The notes under the pieces are model-generated. The model was not told the origin of the DNA, made no database searches, and saw nothing but the letters and a program-made list of their open reading frames with translations. Positions 24,462 through 34,566 of a stretch of 64,000 bases of DNA are shown here, one piece after another. Both the position numbers and the translations under genes were made by a program. Each line of letters opens with the position of its first letter. The first letter of the stretch is position 1. This stretch comes from Pedobacter metabolipauper. GTDB lineage: Bacteria; Bacteroidota; Bacteroidia; Sphingobacteriales; Sphingobacteriaceae. The stretch spans positions 1-64,000 of the forward strand of contig NZ_SNYC01000003.1 of NCBI RefSeq assembly GCF_004362715.1. The letters are read 5' to 3'.

Positions 24462-25802
24462 ATGAAATTAAATGTATTTACGCGGGTTTGGATACTCGCC
24501 GCAGTTTTGATCCCTGCATCTTTGTCTGCCCAAACACCGCTTCAAAAATATCTGGAGGAGGCCATTACAAATAACCTTGAACTGCAGAACCGTGATTTTG
24601 CAGTGCAGAAAAGCCTTTACGCGCTTAAAGAGGCCAAAGGTCTTTTTTTGCCTGATGTTAATTTTAATACGCAGTACCTGGCTTCTGGTGGCGGAAGGAA
24701 GATTGAGATTCCAATAGGGGATTTGCTGAATCCGGTTTACAGCACCCTTAATAACTTAACCAGCTCCGGCCAGTTTCCGCAGGTTGAAAATGTGAGTCAG
24801 AGTTTTAACCCGAACAATTTTTATGATGCGAAGGTACATACCACCTTACCATTGTATAATGCGGAGATTATCTTTAATACAAAGATTAAGAAAGAGCAAA
24901 TTAACATCAGGCAGGCCGAGCTTAATGTATATAAAAGGGAGCTGATTAAAAATGTGAAATTGGCTTATTACGGTTATCTGCAATCTTTATCTGCTATTGA
25001 AGTGCTTAATAATGGTATTGTTCTGGCTAAAGAAAACTTGCGCATTAACGAAGCTATGGTTAAAAATGGCAAAGCGATCCGTACGGTAGTAAACCGTGCT
25101 GAGAATGAGGTTACCGGTTTAAAGGCCCAGCTGGAAGATGCGCGTTCGCAGGCACTTAATGCTGCGGCTTATTTCAATTTCTTATTAAACAAACCTTTAA
25201 ATTCTGCTATAGGTGTTGAACAGGTTCAGGCAGGTTTATCTGCAGATACGAGCGGATCCCGTAAGAGTGACGAACTATTGGCTCTGGAGTCTGCCGGAAA
25301 AGCAAACCTTCTTGCGCTTCAGCTCAATAAGGCTGCTTACCTGCCTAAACTATCTACCTTTTTAGATCTGGGTGCCCAGGGCGATTTTCTTAAGGTTAAT
25401 GATGAGTCTCCATATTATCTTTTTGGGGTTACACTTTCCTGGCAGATCTTTGCTGGAAACCAGCGCAAGAATAAGATCCAGCAGGCTTCCATGGATGTTA
25501 AGTCGGCAAATAACCAAGTCAGTCAGGCTGAACAGCGCTTGCAGTTAGAGATAGAAACGGCTGCCAACAAGTTAAAAGCAGCTATTCAGGTTTATGATGC
25601 TTCGGTAAGCCAGGCTTCCTTATCCCGTCAGTATTTTAAAGATCAGCAACGGCTTTACAAAGAAGGGCAGGCCTTATACCTCGAACTTCTCGATGCGCAA
25701 GCCAGGCTGATCAATGATGAACTTAAACAAAGCATTACTTATTTAACTGCGCAAACCAGGGCTGCTGAACTGGAAAGGGCAAAGTCAAGCTATACCTTTT
25801 AA
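24462..25802 (+). CDS. TolC-family outer membrane efflux protein
   Basis: A 446-residue protein with a signal peptide (to about SLSAQT, residue 24). Two long-helix repeats typical of OEP proteins follow (LEEAITNNLELQNRDF near residue 31; VKLAYYGYLQSL near 164; a second set near 330-440 ending in KSSYTF). It forms the outer-membrane duct of a tripartite pump. First gene of an operon tolC-hlyD-RND with 16-bp gaps, controlled by the TetR operators upstream. Confidence 0.92.
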   Translation: MKLNVFTRVWILAAVLIPASLSAQTPLQKYLEEAITNNLELQNRDFAVQKSLYALKEAKGLFLPDVNFNTQYLASGGGRKIEIPIGDLLNPVYSTLNNLTSSGQFPQVENVSQSFNPNNFYDAKVHTTLPLYNAEIIFNTKIKKEQINIRQAELNVYKRELIKNVKLAYYGYLQSLSAIEVLNNGIVLAKENLRINEAMVKNGKAIRTVVNRAENEVTGLKAQLEDARSQALNAAAYFNFLLNKPLNSAIGVEQVQAGLSADTSGSRKSDELLALESAGKANLLALQLNKAAYLPKLSTFLDLGAQGDFLKVNDESPYYLFGVTLSWQIFAGNQRKNKIQQASMDVKSANNQVSQAEQRLQLEIETAANKLKAAIQVYDASVSQASLSRQYFKDQQRLYKEGQALYLELLDAQARLINDELKQSITYLTAQTRAAELERAKSSYTF

Positions 25803-25818
25803 CCTTAAACTTAAAAAC

Positions 25819-26853
25819 ATGAAATTTATAAACTTTTGGACCGTAATGGCATTGATCCTGATCCTTGCGGCTGGCTGTAAGCAGCCAAAACCTGTTGAAA
25901 AGGCGGATGGTTCAATTCCTGTGAAACTGATCTCTGTTTCTGCACTTCAGGAAGCGGAACCTATGGAAACTTCGGGCTTATTGTCTTCTGAACAACAGAG
26001 TAACCTGTCTTTTAAAATGAGTGGCATCATTAGCCGGATCCTGGTAAAGGAAGGTGACCGGGTACAGCAAGGCCAGGTATTGGCCCTGTTGAATAAAACA
26101 GAAGTGAATGCCCAGCTCAACCAGGCTGAAGAGAATTTTAATAAAGCGCAGCGTGATGCACAACGCATCGCTAATCTATATAAGGATAGTGTGAGTACGC
26201 GTGAGCAGTTTGATAATACGCAAACGGCACTGACGATTGCTAAAAAACAACTGGACATTGCCCGTTACAACTCGGCTCAATCCAGCATCATTGCAAATAC
26301 GGCTGGTGTTGTTTTAAAAAAGACAGCGAATGAGGGTGAGCAGATTGCTGGTGGTGCCCCTGTTCTTTTTATCAGCAGTACTGCTGATAAGGACTGGATC
26401 ATTAAATGTGGGATTACCGATAAAGATCGGGCCAGGCTTCGTGGTAATGAGCCTGCCGAGATTGTTTTTGATGCTTATCCGCAAACGTTTAGCGGTAAGG
26501 TGAAATCACTCGCTGAAGGCAGCGATGCTGGCTCTGGATTGTACCAGGTTGAAGTCCGCATTGATCCTGGCCAGGTTAAACTGGTTGCCGGTCTTTTTGC
26601 AAAGGTTAAACTGTATCCGGCTGGTAAAGCCGACCTGGTATCGGTCCCTGTTGATGCACTTGTTGAAGGTAAGAATGACAGTGCTTATGTATTTATTGCC
26701 GATGGCAATAAAGCCGTTAAAAAAGCAGTTAAGATTGCCTATTTAAAAGGCGATAAGGCCTATATATCTAATGGCATGTCTGCACAAGACCGCGTAATCC
26801 GTGAAGGTTCTGCGTATTTAACTCCCGGATCCACTATTAAAATAATCAGATAA
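25819..26853 (+). CDS. RND efflux periplasmic adaptor (HlyD/MFP), lipoprotein
   Basis: A 344-residue protein with lipobox LAAGC (Cys near residue 20), so probably inner-membrane anchored. A biotinyl-lipoyl-like half motif (ILVKEGDRVQQGQVLALL near 76) precedes a coiled-coil hairpin at about 93-150, a second lipoyl half (GVVLKKTANEGEQI), a beta-barrel and a membrane-proximal domain. It bridges the RND pump and the TolC-like duct. Confidence 0.93.
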   Translation: MKFINFWTVMALILILAAGCKQPKPVEKADGSIPVKLISVSALQEAEPMETSGLLSSEQQSNLSFKMSGIISRILVKEGDRVQQGQVLALLNKTEVNAQLNQAEENFNKAQRDAQRIANLYKDSVSTREQFDNTQTALTIAKKQLDIARYNSAQSSIIANTAGVVLKKTANEGEQIAGGAPVLFISSTADKDWIIKCGITDKDRARLRGNEPAEIVFDAYPQTFSGKVKSLAEGSDAGSGLYQVEVRIDPGQVKLVAGLFAKVKLYPAGKADLVSVPVDALVEGKNDSAYVFIADGNKAVKKAVKIAYLKGDKAYISNGMSAQDRVIREGSAYLTPGSTIKIIR

Positions 26854-26869
26854 TCTTAATTATTCCAAC

Positions 26870-29800
26870 ATGAAATTACCTGAATTTGCCGTAAAGAATT
26901 ATCAGTTTACGCTGGTTGTTTTTATCGCCGTGATGGCTATGGGGGTTTACTCCCTGTTTAATATGCCCCGTAGTGAAGATCCGGAAACCCATCCGCCGCA
27001 GTTTAATGTGGTGGTGGTTTATCCCGGTACGAATCCTAAAGATATGGAACAGCTGGTGGTTGATCCGATAGAAAAAAAGATCAATGAACTGGATGATATT
27101 AAGCATGTAATTACCAATGTAAGCAATGGACTTGCCGTGATGCAGGTGATCTATAAATACAGTTCTGATCCGGATGATAAATACCAGGAAGTTGTTCGTG
27201 AGATCAACAGTCTGAGGTCTGAATTGCCAGCAGATATTGCGGATATCCGGATTGATAAGCAGATCCCTTCTGACGTAAGCATTTACCAGTATGCACTAAT
27301 CAGTGAGAATGCATCAAACTCCACGCTTAAAAAACAGGCTAAATCATTAAAAGAAAAGCTGGAAAAGGTTTCTGCACTTAAAAATGTGGAGTATGCAGGA
27401 ATCCCTGAACATCAGGTGAACATCAAATTGAACCTGCAAAAAATAACCCAGGAAAATTTAACACAGAACCAGGTTATTGCAGCGTTGCAAAGTGAGAACG
27501 TAAATATACCGGGCGGAAGTATTAGTATTGCCGACCGTAAAGTGAACATTAAAACCAGTGGCAATTACAGTAACCTGGATGAGGTAAAGAATACCATTGT
27601 ATTTAGTGCGCTGGGCAAGGTGGTTTATCTGAAAGATATTGCCGATGTTACGCTTGGTTATGAAGATGAATCGCACATTACGCGTTTTAATGGTTACCGC
27701 TGTAGCTTTATTAATGCGAGTTTAAAGGATAAGGAGAATATTATCAGCGTTCAGGATAAGGTTGACCCGGTAATTGAAGCCTTTAAGAAAAAGCTGCCGG
27801 CCAATATGGAACTGGTTAAGGTTTTTGACCAGGCTAAAAGCGTGGACATCAGGTTGTCTCATTTTGCGCGTGATTTTGGTATTGCGATCCTGCTTGTTCT
27901 GATTACCCTTTTACCTTTAGGTACCCGGGCTTCTGTAGTGGTGATGATCTCGATCCCGCTTTCATTAGCCATTGGTTTAACACTGATGAGTGTTTTGGGA
28001 TACAACATTAACCAGCTGAGCATTGTAGGGATGATTGTTGCATTGGGCATCCTGGTGGACGATAGTATTGTTGTTGTTGAGAATATTGAGCGATATTTGC
28101 GCATGGGCTACGGAAGGGTTGAGGCTTCTATTAAAGCGACCTCACAAATCGGTGTCGCTGTTGTTGGTTGTACAGTTTTATTGATCTTCGCCTTTTTACC
28201 AATTGTTTTTTTACCGGAAGGTGCCGGCGAGTTTATCCGTAGTCTGCCTTTATCGGTAATTACGACCATCTTTGCCTCTATGGTGGTTTCTTTAACTGTG
28301 GTTCCATTTTTAGCAAGCATTATTCTGAAACCTCATGCCAGTGAAGAAGGTAATTTTTTACTTCGGTTGTTAAAAAGGGGCATCCACACTACCTATGGTA
28401 AGGTGCTGAACAGTGCGTTGAGAAATCCTAAAACTACCTTAGCCATTATTCTTACCATATTCATTGGTTCGCTGTGCTTGGTACCTGTGATTGGCAGCAG
28501 CCTATTTCCGAAGTCTGAAAAGCCAATGTTCCTGGTTCAGATTGAAACTCCTGAAGGAACAAACATCAAGGCAACCGATAAGGTAACACGCTTTGTAGAA
28601 TCTAAACTAAAAAAAGTTCCGGAGATCAGTTCCTTTTCGAGTAATGTGGGTAAAGGGAACCCAAGGATCTATTACAATGTTATTCCGCATAATGAAAGTG
28701 AGAATTTTGCTGAGATCTTTGTGCAGGTTGAAGGTTTGGAAACCAGGGAAAAGGTTGCTGTAATTGAAAAATTAAGGAAAGAGCTGGAAGGTTATCCGGG
28801 TGCGGAGATCAAAGTAAAGGATTTTGAGCAAGGGCCTCCGGTTGATGCACCTTTAGCGTACCGCATCTATTCAGATGATTTGATCGCCCTGCGTAAAACA
28901 GCCTTTGATATTGCCGCTTTGATTGCGAAGCAGGATGGAACCATCTATGTGAATAATCCGTTATTGGTAATGCCGGTTGATTTGAAAGTTTCTATAAATA
29001 AAGAAAAAGCGGGCTTATTGGGTGTTGCTTCGTCTGATATCGATCGGACGGTACGCTTAGGCTCTGCAGGTTTAAATGTGGCTACGTATAGGGAAGACGA
29101 AGGTAAAGCCGACAATTACCATGTGAATGTATCGATTCCAAGAAGTTCAGATACACAAGATCTGAGCATGTTTGATCGCCTGTATGTTCCTTCTGCGTCT
29201 GGTACTAACATTCCTTTAAAAAACGTAGCCTCGATTGGTTTTGAAAGTGTACCGAACCAGATCCGTCATTATGACAAGGACAGGTACGTAACCATTTCTG
29301 CATTTGTAAAGCCGGGTTACAACGTTCAGCAATTGGATGAACAGATTACTGCTAAGCTCAATGCGTTTAAGTTTCCGGAAGGATTTTCTTTTAAGGTTGC
29401 TGGTGAGAAGGAGAGTAAAGACGATAGCTTTGGAAATCTGGGAATCATCCTGATTGTAACGGTATTTGGTTTTCTGGGTGTACTGATCCTGGAGTTTAAA
29501 ACCTTTAAAAGTATTCTAATCGTACTTTCTGTTATTCCATTGGGGATTGTTGGTGGCTTGATCATGCTTTATTTAGCAGGGGAGACTTTGTCTTTTACGG
29601 CTACTATTGGCTTTATAGCCCTGGTGGGTATTGAAGTGAAAAACTCTTTATTGGTGGTTGATTTTACGAACCAGCTGAGGGCTCAGGGCAGGGGTATTGA
29701 GGAAGCCATTATAGAAGCTGGGGAGATCCGGTTTGTTCCGATCCTGCTGACCTCATTAACGGCTATTGGTGGTTTGCTGCCTTTGGTTATTGAATATAGT

Positions 29801-29935
29801 GAATTGTATTCTCCATTGGCACTGGTGCTGATTGGCGGATTGATCAGTTCTACCTTATTATCCAGACTGGTTACCCCGGTAATGTATAAATTATTGCCAC
29901 CGGTAATTGCGGTTGAAGATCATACAGTAGCTTAG
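26870..29935 (+). CDS. RND-superfamily efflux permease (HAE-1/AcrB type)
   Basis: A 1021-residue inner-membrane transporter of usual length. TM1 is at the N-terminus. The central block near residues 385-405 (GILVDDSIVVVENIERYL) carries the paired aspartates of the proton relay, and the second half has the matching block GIEVKNSLLVV near 925. Large periplasmic loops lie between TM1-TM2 and TM7-TM8. Substrates cannot be read. Its tight spacing after the adaptor shows an operon, and the TetR gene upstream suggests inducible drug or metabolite export. Confidence 0.94.
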   Translation: MKLPEFAVKNYQFTLVVFIAVMAMGVYSLFNMPRSEDPETHPPQFNVVVVYPGTNPKDMEQLVVDPIEKKINELDDIKHVITNVSNGLAVMQVIYKYSSDPDDKYQEVVREINSLRSELPADIADIRIDKQIPSDVSIYQYALISENASNSTLKKQAKSLKEKLEKVSALKNVEYAGIPEHQVNIKLNLQKITQENLTQNQVIAALQSENVNIPGGSISIADRKVNIKTSGNYSNLDEVKNTIVFSALGKVVYLKDIADVTLGYEDESHITRFNGYRCSFINASLKDKENIISVQDKVDPVIEAFKKKLPANMELVKVFDQAKSVDIRLSHFARDFGIAILLVLITLLPLGTRASVVVMISIPLSLAIGLTLMSVLGYNINQLSIVGMIVALGILVDDSIVVVENIERYLRMGYGRVEASIKATSQIGVAVVGCTVLLIFAFLPIVFLPEGAGEFIRSLPLSVITTIFASMVVSLTVVPFLASIILKPHASEEGNFLLRLLKRGIHTTYGKVLNSALRNPKTTLAIILTIFIGSLCLVPVIGSSLFPKSEKPMFLVQIETPEGTNIKATDKVTRFVESKLKKVPEISSFSSNVGKGNPRIYYNVIPHNESENFAEIFVQVEGLETREKVAVIEKLRKELEGYPGAEIKVKDFEQGPPVDAPLAYRIYSDDLIALRKTAFDIAALIAKQDGTIYVNNPLLVMPVDLKVSINKEKAGLLGVASSDIDRTVRLGSAGLNVATYREDEGKADNYHVNVSIPRSSDTQDLSMFDRLYVPSASGTNIPLKNVASIGFESVPNQIRHYDKDRYVTISAFVKPGYNVQQLDEQITAKLNAFKFPEGFSFKVAGEKESKDDSFGNLGIILIVTVFGFLGVLILEFKTFKSILIVLSVIPLGIVGGLIMLYLAGETLSFTATIGFIALVGIEVKNSLLVVDFTNQLRAQGRGIEEAIIEAGEIRFVPILLTSLTAIGGLLPLVIEYSELYSPLALVLIGGLISSTLLSRLVTPVMYKLLPPVIAVEDHTVA

Positions 29936-30114
29936 CATTGCCTTTATTGAATTGATTCTGTCGCTCATTAGAAATGTTCATGTATGTTTCTGATGGGCGA
30001 TATTTAATTTCTGCCGGACCTTTAAATCGTTTAGAATTGACTGGACTGATTGCTCTTTAAATACTGCGAACAAATGTGCCAATGATTTCGTTTATTACTT
30101 GTGGATTTATAAAC

Positions 30115-31230
30115 ATGGGTATGAAGCGAATATTGAATATACTATTTGTGCTGGCTGCACTGACTACGGCAACGTATGCGCAGCAGCCGGGCTGGCTGCA
30201 TAAAGATCTGGCAACTGATCAGATCTTTGGAATCAGCGCTGAAAAAGCATATGCCGGGTTATTAAAAGGTAAAAAGGCAAGTTCGATTATCGTTGCAGTG
30301 CTTGATGCAGGTGCAGATTATAAACATGAAGATCTGAGAAACATCATTTGGAAAAACAAAAAAGAAACTCCAGATAATGGTAAGGATGATGACAAAAACG
30401 GATATGCTGACGATAAGTATGGCTGGAATTTTTTTGAGGATAATGCTGTTGTTGATGGCAAGGATTGTGATCATGGCACCCATGTATCCGGAATTATTGC
30501 TGCAGAGCGAAATAATGGTTTAGGTATTGATGGAATTGCGGATCATGCCCTGATTATGCCGGTTAGGATGGTGACCACTGGTGATGAGCGGGACATCGAT
30601 GTAGCAAGGGCCATTTATTACGCGGTAAATAATGGTGCCAGAATTATCAATATGAGTTTTGGCAAAACTTTTTCTCCTCAAAAATCAATGGTAGACAGTG
30701 CAGTTAAATATGCCGTTAGCAAGGATGTTTTATTTGTTCATGCTGCCGGCAATTCACATAAAGATATAGATGCAGAAGATAATTTTCCAAAGGCTGTTTA
30801 TCTGGATGGAGGCAGTGCCGCTGCCAGCTGGATAGAGGTTGGTGCTTCTGGCTTTAAGGACGATAGGAGCCTGGCTGCTTATTTTTCAAATTATGGTGCA
30901 AGGACGGTAGATCTGTTTGCACCCGGTGTGCGCATCTTCTCAACTATTCCGGGATCGAAATATGAAAGCTACAATGGAACAAGTATGGCTGCTCCTGTGG
31001 TAACTGGAATAGCAGCTTTGGTCCGTGCTTATTTTCCGGAATTAACTGCGGTGCAGGTTAAAGAAATATTGGTTAAGTCTGTAATTAAGGTAACACATGA
31101 TGTTCAGTTACCTGGAAAAGCTGGCACGCTTGTCCCTTTTAGTCAGCTTTGCAGTTCTGGTGGCGTTGTAAATGCCTATAGTGCATTGGTACTCGCTGAG
31201 GAATACAGCAAAGAGAGGGCTTCAAAATAG
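30115..31230 (+). CDS. Secreted subtilisin-like (S8) serine protease
   Basis: A 371-residue protein; start ATG 30115 (or 30121) just before the signal peptide (MKRILNILFVLAALTTATYAQ). A longer frame to 30076 adds no typical sequence. The catalytic triad is Asp in AVLDAGADYKHEDL (near residue 64), His in DHGTHVSGI (near 123) and Ser in NGTSMAAPVVTG (near 293); the oxyanion Asn is in HAAGNSH. The first motif is DAG where most family members have DSG or DTG. No pro-domain of I9 type and no C-terminal sorting domain were seen. A strong terminator follows. Confidence 0.88.
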   Translation: MGMKRILNILFVLAALTTATYAQQPGWLHKDLATDQIFGISAEKAYAGLLKGKKASSIIVAVLDAGADYKHEDLRNIIWKNKKETPDNGKDDDKNGYADDKYGWNFFEDNAVVDGKDCDHGTHVSGIIAAERNNGLGIDGIADHALIMPVRMVTTGDERDIDVARAIYYAVNNGARIINMSFGKTFSPQKSMVDSAVKYAVSKDVLFVHAAGNSHKDIDAEDNFPKAVYLDGGSAAASWIEVGASGFKDDRSLAAYFSNYGARTVDLFAPGVRIFSTIPGSKYESYNGTSMAAPVVTGIAALVRAYFPELTAVQVKEILVKSVIKVTHDVQLPGKAGTLVPFSQLCSSGGVVNAYSALVLAEEYSKERASK

Positions 31231-31276
31231 CTGGCTTGTTAAATTTAAAATAACCAGCTTATTAACTTTTTAATCA

Positions 31277-31301
31277 GGCGGCAGCTTATGCCGCCTTTTT
31301 T
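31277..31301 (+). terminator. Terminator after the S8 protease gene
   Basis: GGCGGCA / TGCCGCC stem with a 5-nt loop and six T. Confidence 0.9.
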
Positions 31302-31355
31302 ATTGGCAAACAATTTAGGGAGCGGAGGGGTTATATGTAAAAAAATGGATCCGTT

Positions 31356-31520
31356 ATGGTAGATTTAAGTGTGCAACCAAAAAGAAAAAGCAAGTTTTGG
31401 CTTTGGGTACTGCTGATTATTATCGCAGCAGGATTAACCTACTTCATCTTAAATAAAGATAACAATACCACCTCAGATAAGGTGATCAGGGATAGTACCG
31501 GCGTTAGTCCGGTTCAGTAA
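31356..31520 (+). CDS. Single-pass membrane miniprotein, 54 residues
   Basis: ATG 31356 to TAA 31518-31520. A basic N-terminus (VQPKRKSKFW) leads into one hydrophobic helix (LWVLLIIIAAGLTYFIL) and a polar tail (NKDNNTTSDKVIRDSTGVSP). The positive-inside rule places the tail in the periplasm. Not recognised as a family. It ends 14 bp before the PRC-barrel gene, so the two are probably co-expressed. Confidence 0.6.
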   Translation: MVDLSVQPKRKSKFWLWVLLIIIAAGLTYFILNKDNNTTSDKVIRDSTGVSPVQ

Positions 31521-31534
31521 TTAAACAGAAGGAT

Positions 31535-32035
31535 ATGACAGCTGAAGAGACTTTAGAGTACCGTCGTTTAGTGGCGTTGAGTGAGAGTGATTTCGAAATT
31601 GCAGATGGTGATCCGGAAATTCAGGGATGGCACATTAAAGATGATCTCGGCGAGCGGATTGGTGAGGTTACCGACCTGCTTTTTAATCCTTCTACTAAAA
31701 AAGTAAGATATGTGGTTGCCGATCTTGAGCCACTGCCATTATCTGCGGAGAATCGCAGAATATTGATCCCTATTGGTTTGGCTGAGCTTCATGAAAGCGA
31801 CGATGAAGTTTTCCTGCCAGGCGTAACACCAATGCAGCTTGCTGCGGTTCCATTATATACAACCAATGAAGTTACCCAGGAATATGAGATCTGGGTGTTA
31901 GATGCTTTTCGTGATCCTGATGATTCTTTAAATGATCGTGAAATTCATATTGGTGATCAGTTTTATTCGCACCGGCATTTTAACGATCACCAGTTCTATA
32001 ACAAGCGTTTCCCGGACCGTGGAAGGGTAAGGTAA
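31535..32035 (+). CDS. PRC-barrel domain protein
   Basis: A 166-residue protein. The central region (GWHIKDDLGERIGEVTDLLFN, then VRYVVADLE and RRILIPIGLAEL) is a photosynthetic-reaction-centre-H/PRC-barrel fold, and the tail is acidic and His/Phe-rich (FYSHRHFNDHQFYNKRF). Such stand-alone proteins are often stress-induced in Bacteroidota, with unknown biochemistry. It lies in a likely operon with the preceding membrane miniprotein. Confidence 0.8.
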   Translation: MTAEETLEYRRLVALSESDFEIADGDPEIQGWHIKDDLGERIGEVTDLLFNPSTKKVRYVVADLEPLPLSAENRRILIPIGLAELHESDDEVFLPGVTPMQLAAVPLYTTNEVTQEYEIWVLDAFRDPDDSLNDREIHIGDQFYSHRHFNDHQFYNKRFPDRGRVR

Positions 32036-32123
32036 TTGCTGTTTACAGTTGAATTCAGATTTTCTACATAATTAAAGCATAGCTTTGGTAAATTTCGTAT
32101 GTACTTAAATTATACCCAAAGCC

Positions 32124-32873
32124 ATGTTTAAACAACTTCTAACCGCACTTATATTTTTAAGTACACCTCTTTTTTCTTTGGGTCAGGATCAGGATAGCAT
32201 TCCTGCTCCTGCAAAAACAAAGATAAAAGGTTCTTCTTTTATCATTCCTTCTGTTTTTATCGGATACGGATTGATTTCCCTGATGGGTGATAACCCGATC
32301 AGAACACTGGATCTTACCACAAATGCTGAATTGCAGGAAGATCATCCATCTTTTGCATTGAAGGCAGATAATTATTTGCGCTATGCACCTGCTGTGGCTG
32401 TTTATGGGCTTGATCTGATTGGCGTAAAAGCAAAAAATACGGTGGTAGACAGGAGTATCATGCTGATTACCTCTTATGCAATTGTTTCTGTTGGTGTTGG
32501 TGCAATAAAACTTACTGCTAACCGGTTGCGTCCGAATGGGGCTAACCGTCATTCTTTTCCGTCGGGTCATACTTCCCTGGCTTTTATGACTGCAGAGTTT
32601 CTTCATCAGGAATATAAAGACCAATCCATCTGGTATAGTGTTGGCGGGTATGCCCTTGCTACCGGAACTGGTATTTTACGTTTATACAATAATGCCCATT
32701 GGGTAAGTGATGTAGTTGCAGGAGCCGGATTTGGAATCCTGTCTACTAAGGTTACCTATTTGATTTATCCGTATATTAAACGAAAATTGTTTCATGGAAA
32801 ATCTCCGGATATGGCATTTAGTCCGGGGTATCAAAACGGTATGATGAGCTTTACCCTAACCAAGCGTCTTTAA
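32124..32873 (+). CDS. PAP2-family phosphatase (membrane-associated)
   Basis: A 249-residue protein with a signal peptide (SLGQDQ near residue 22). The three acid-phosphatase blocks are visible: KLTANRLRP (near residue 131), SFPSGHTS (near 146) and the third in YNNAHWVSDVVAG (near 192). Likely acts on lipid phosphates such as undecaprenyl pyrophosphate or phosphatidic acid in the periplasm. Single gene. Confidence 0.9.
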   Translation: MFKQLLTALIFLSTPLFSLGQDQDSIPAPAKTKIKGSSFIIPSVFIGYGLISLMGDNPIRTLDLTTNAELQEDHPSFALKADNYLRYAPAVAVYGLDLIGVKAKNTVVDRSIMLITSYAIVSVGVGAIKLTANRLRPNGANRHSFPSGHTSLAFMTAEFLHQEYKDQSIWYSVGGYALATGTGILRLYNNAHWVSDVVAGAGFGILSTKVTYLIYPYIKRKLFHGKSPDMAFSPGYQNGMMSFTLTKRL

Positions 32874-32998
32874 AAAATATCGTTATCCTCTACTTTCTTA
32901 ATTGTAAGCCTCTAATATTAGCTTAACAATATCGTAATCTTAAGGACAAACCATTTTAACTTGCCGGGGGTACTTTCGCGGTTTAAATATATATTCTT

Positions 32999-34525
32999 AT
33001 GAAAAAAACTTTACTGTTTAGTTTCCTTTTAATTGGTTTGTTCAGCTGTAAAAAAGACAGAGGTGTAACTGAACCAGAATTTTTTGTTAATGAGGATGCC
33101 TCTTCTTTTGCTGAAGTTGCTTCTTTTGATGTCGGTGAGACCGGAGCAGCAGAAATTACGGCATTTGATCCGATCACAAACCGTTTGTTTGTGGTAAGAA
33201 ATGAGAATGAGGGATTGGCTAACCAGCTTAACCAGATTGAAGTGATCGATTTTAGCAATCCTGCTACGATGAAATCTATAGGTTCTATCAGTATGCTGCC
33301 TTTTGGTGGTGCGGTTAATAGTCTTGCTGTTTATGACGGAAAATTAGCGGCAGCGATACAATCAACAGACAAACAAGCAAATGGTAAGGTGGTGGTATTT
33401 AAAACCAGCGATTACAGTAAAGTTGCTGAAATTACAGTTGGGGCCCTGCCAGACATGGTTACTTATTCTCCAGATGGAAAATATATTTTAACGGCAAATG
33501 AAGGTGAGCCAAATGATAGTTACCTGAATGATCCGGTAGGTACCGTCTCCATTATCTCTGTAAATGAAAACTATGCGGTTAATACCATTGATTTTTCTGC
33601 TATGGCTGGCCAGCTTTCTGCTTTAAAACTGAAAGGCTTTAGGGTATACGGTGTGGGTAATAACTTTTTAAAGGATATTGAACCGGAATACATTACCGTT
33701 TCTGGTGATTCTAAAACTGCCTGGGTAACGCTTCAGGAAAATAATGCGATTGCAAAGATCGACATTGCTTCAAAAACCATTACCAACATTTTTCCGCTTG
33801 GGTTTAAGGACTATAATTTAGATGGTAACGAAATTGATCCAAGTGATAAAGACGGATACAAGCCTGCGAAATGGAATATTAAGGGCATGTACCTGCCGGA
33901 TGCAATCTCTATACTGGAGCATAACGGAACTCCTTATCTATTTACCGCCAATGAAGGTGATGCCAGGGAATATGCTGGTTTCTCAGAAATTGTTCGTGTG
34001 AAGAGTGCAAATCTTGATGCTACTGTTTTTCCAAATGCAAGTGTTTTAAAGCAGGACGGAAATCTTGGCCGCTTAAACATTACCACTACATTAGGTGATA
34101 CGGACGGTGATGGCGATCTGGATGCTTTATACTCTTTAGGCTCCCGCTCATTCAGCGTTTGGAATGGAAACGATGGAACGCAGGTTTTTGACAGTAAAAA
34201 TGAACTGGATGTTAAATGCGTTGAAGCTAATGCTTATGATGATGGCAGAAGTGATGATAAAAGTGTAGAGCCGGAAGGTATTACTATCGGTTCTGTTGGC
34301 TACAAAAAAGTTGCCTTTGTTGGTATGGAAAGAGCAGATGCTGTTGCCGTATACGATGTAACTGTACCTACTAAACCTGTGTTCCTGCAACTGCTTAAAT
34401 GTGGTGATGCACCTGAAGGTGTTTTGTTTATTCCTGCAAAGAACAGTCCTACAAAGAAAAGCTTGCTGATTGTGAGCAGTGAAGGTGATGGCGTTCTAAA
34501 AGTTTACTCTCCAGATACAATATAG
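32999..34525 (+). CDS. Choice-of-anchor I family lipoprotein (beta-propeller, phosphatase-associated)
   Basis: A 508-residue protein with lipobox GLFSC (Cys near residue 17), so a lipoprotein. The body is a seven-blade-like propeller (ITAFDPITNRLFVV, MVTYSPDGKYILTANEGEPN, LFTANEGDARE, VEPEGITIGSVGYKKVAF). The repeated TANEG motifs are those of the choice-of-anchor I / mesenchyme-specific glycoprotein-like family, sometimes linked to alkaline phosphatase. The AT-rich upstream region (32910-32960) has TTAACA/TTAAC-like words that could be a phosphate-regulon site, but I could not confirm a box. Confidence 0.78.
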   Translation: MKKTLLFSFLLIGLFSCKKDRGVTEPEFFVNEDASSFAEVASFDVGETGAAEITAFDPITNRLFVVRNENEGLANQLNQIEVIDFSNPATMKSIGSISMLPFGGAVNSLAVYDGKLAAAIQSTDKQANGKVVVFKTSDYSKVAEITVGALPDMVTYSPDGKYILTANEGEPNDSYLNDPVGTVSIISVNENYAVNTIDFSAMAGQLSALKLKGFRVYGVGNNFLKDIEPEYITVSGDSKTAWVTLQENNAIAKIDIASKTITNIFPLGFKDYNLDGNEIDPSDKDGYKPAKWNIKGMYLPDAISILEHNGTPYLFTANEGDAREYAGFSEIVRVKSANLDATVFPNASVLKQDGNLGRLNITTTLGDTDGDGDLDALYSLGSRSFSVWNGNDGTQVFDSKNELDVKCVEANAYDDGRSDDKSVEPEGITIGSVGYKKVAFVGMERADAVAVYDVTVPTKPVFLQLLKCGDAPEGVLFIPAKNSPTKKSLLIVSSEGDGVLKVYSPDTI

Positions 34526-34533
34526 ATTTTATT

Positions 34534-34566
34534 AATCTCCAGGCATTGCCTGGAGATTGGTTTTAT
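34534..34566 (+). terminator. Terminator after the choice-of-anchor I gene
   Basis: Perfect 11-bp stem AATCTCCAGGC / GCCTGGAGATT with a 3-nt loop, then GGTTTTATTAT. Between here and the next gene (34810) only AT-rich promoter-like sequence is seen. Confidence 0.85.

Noticed and set aside
32157..32624. 155-codon open frame antisense to the PAP2 gene
   Set aside because: The PAP2 frame has three catalytic motifs; the antisense frame has none and an atypical Cys/Arg content.
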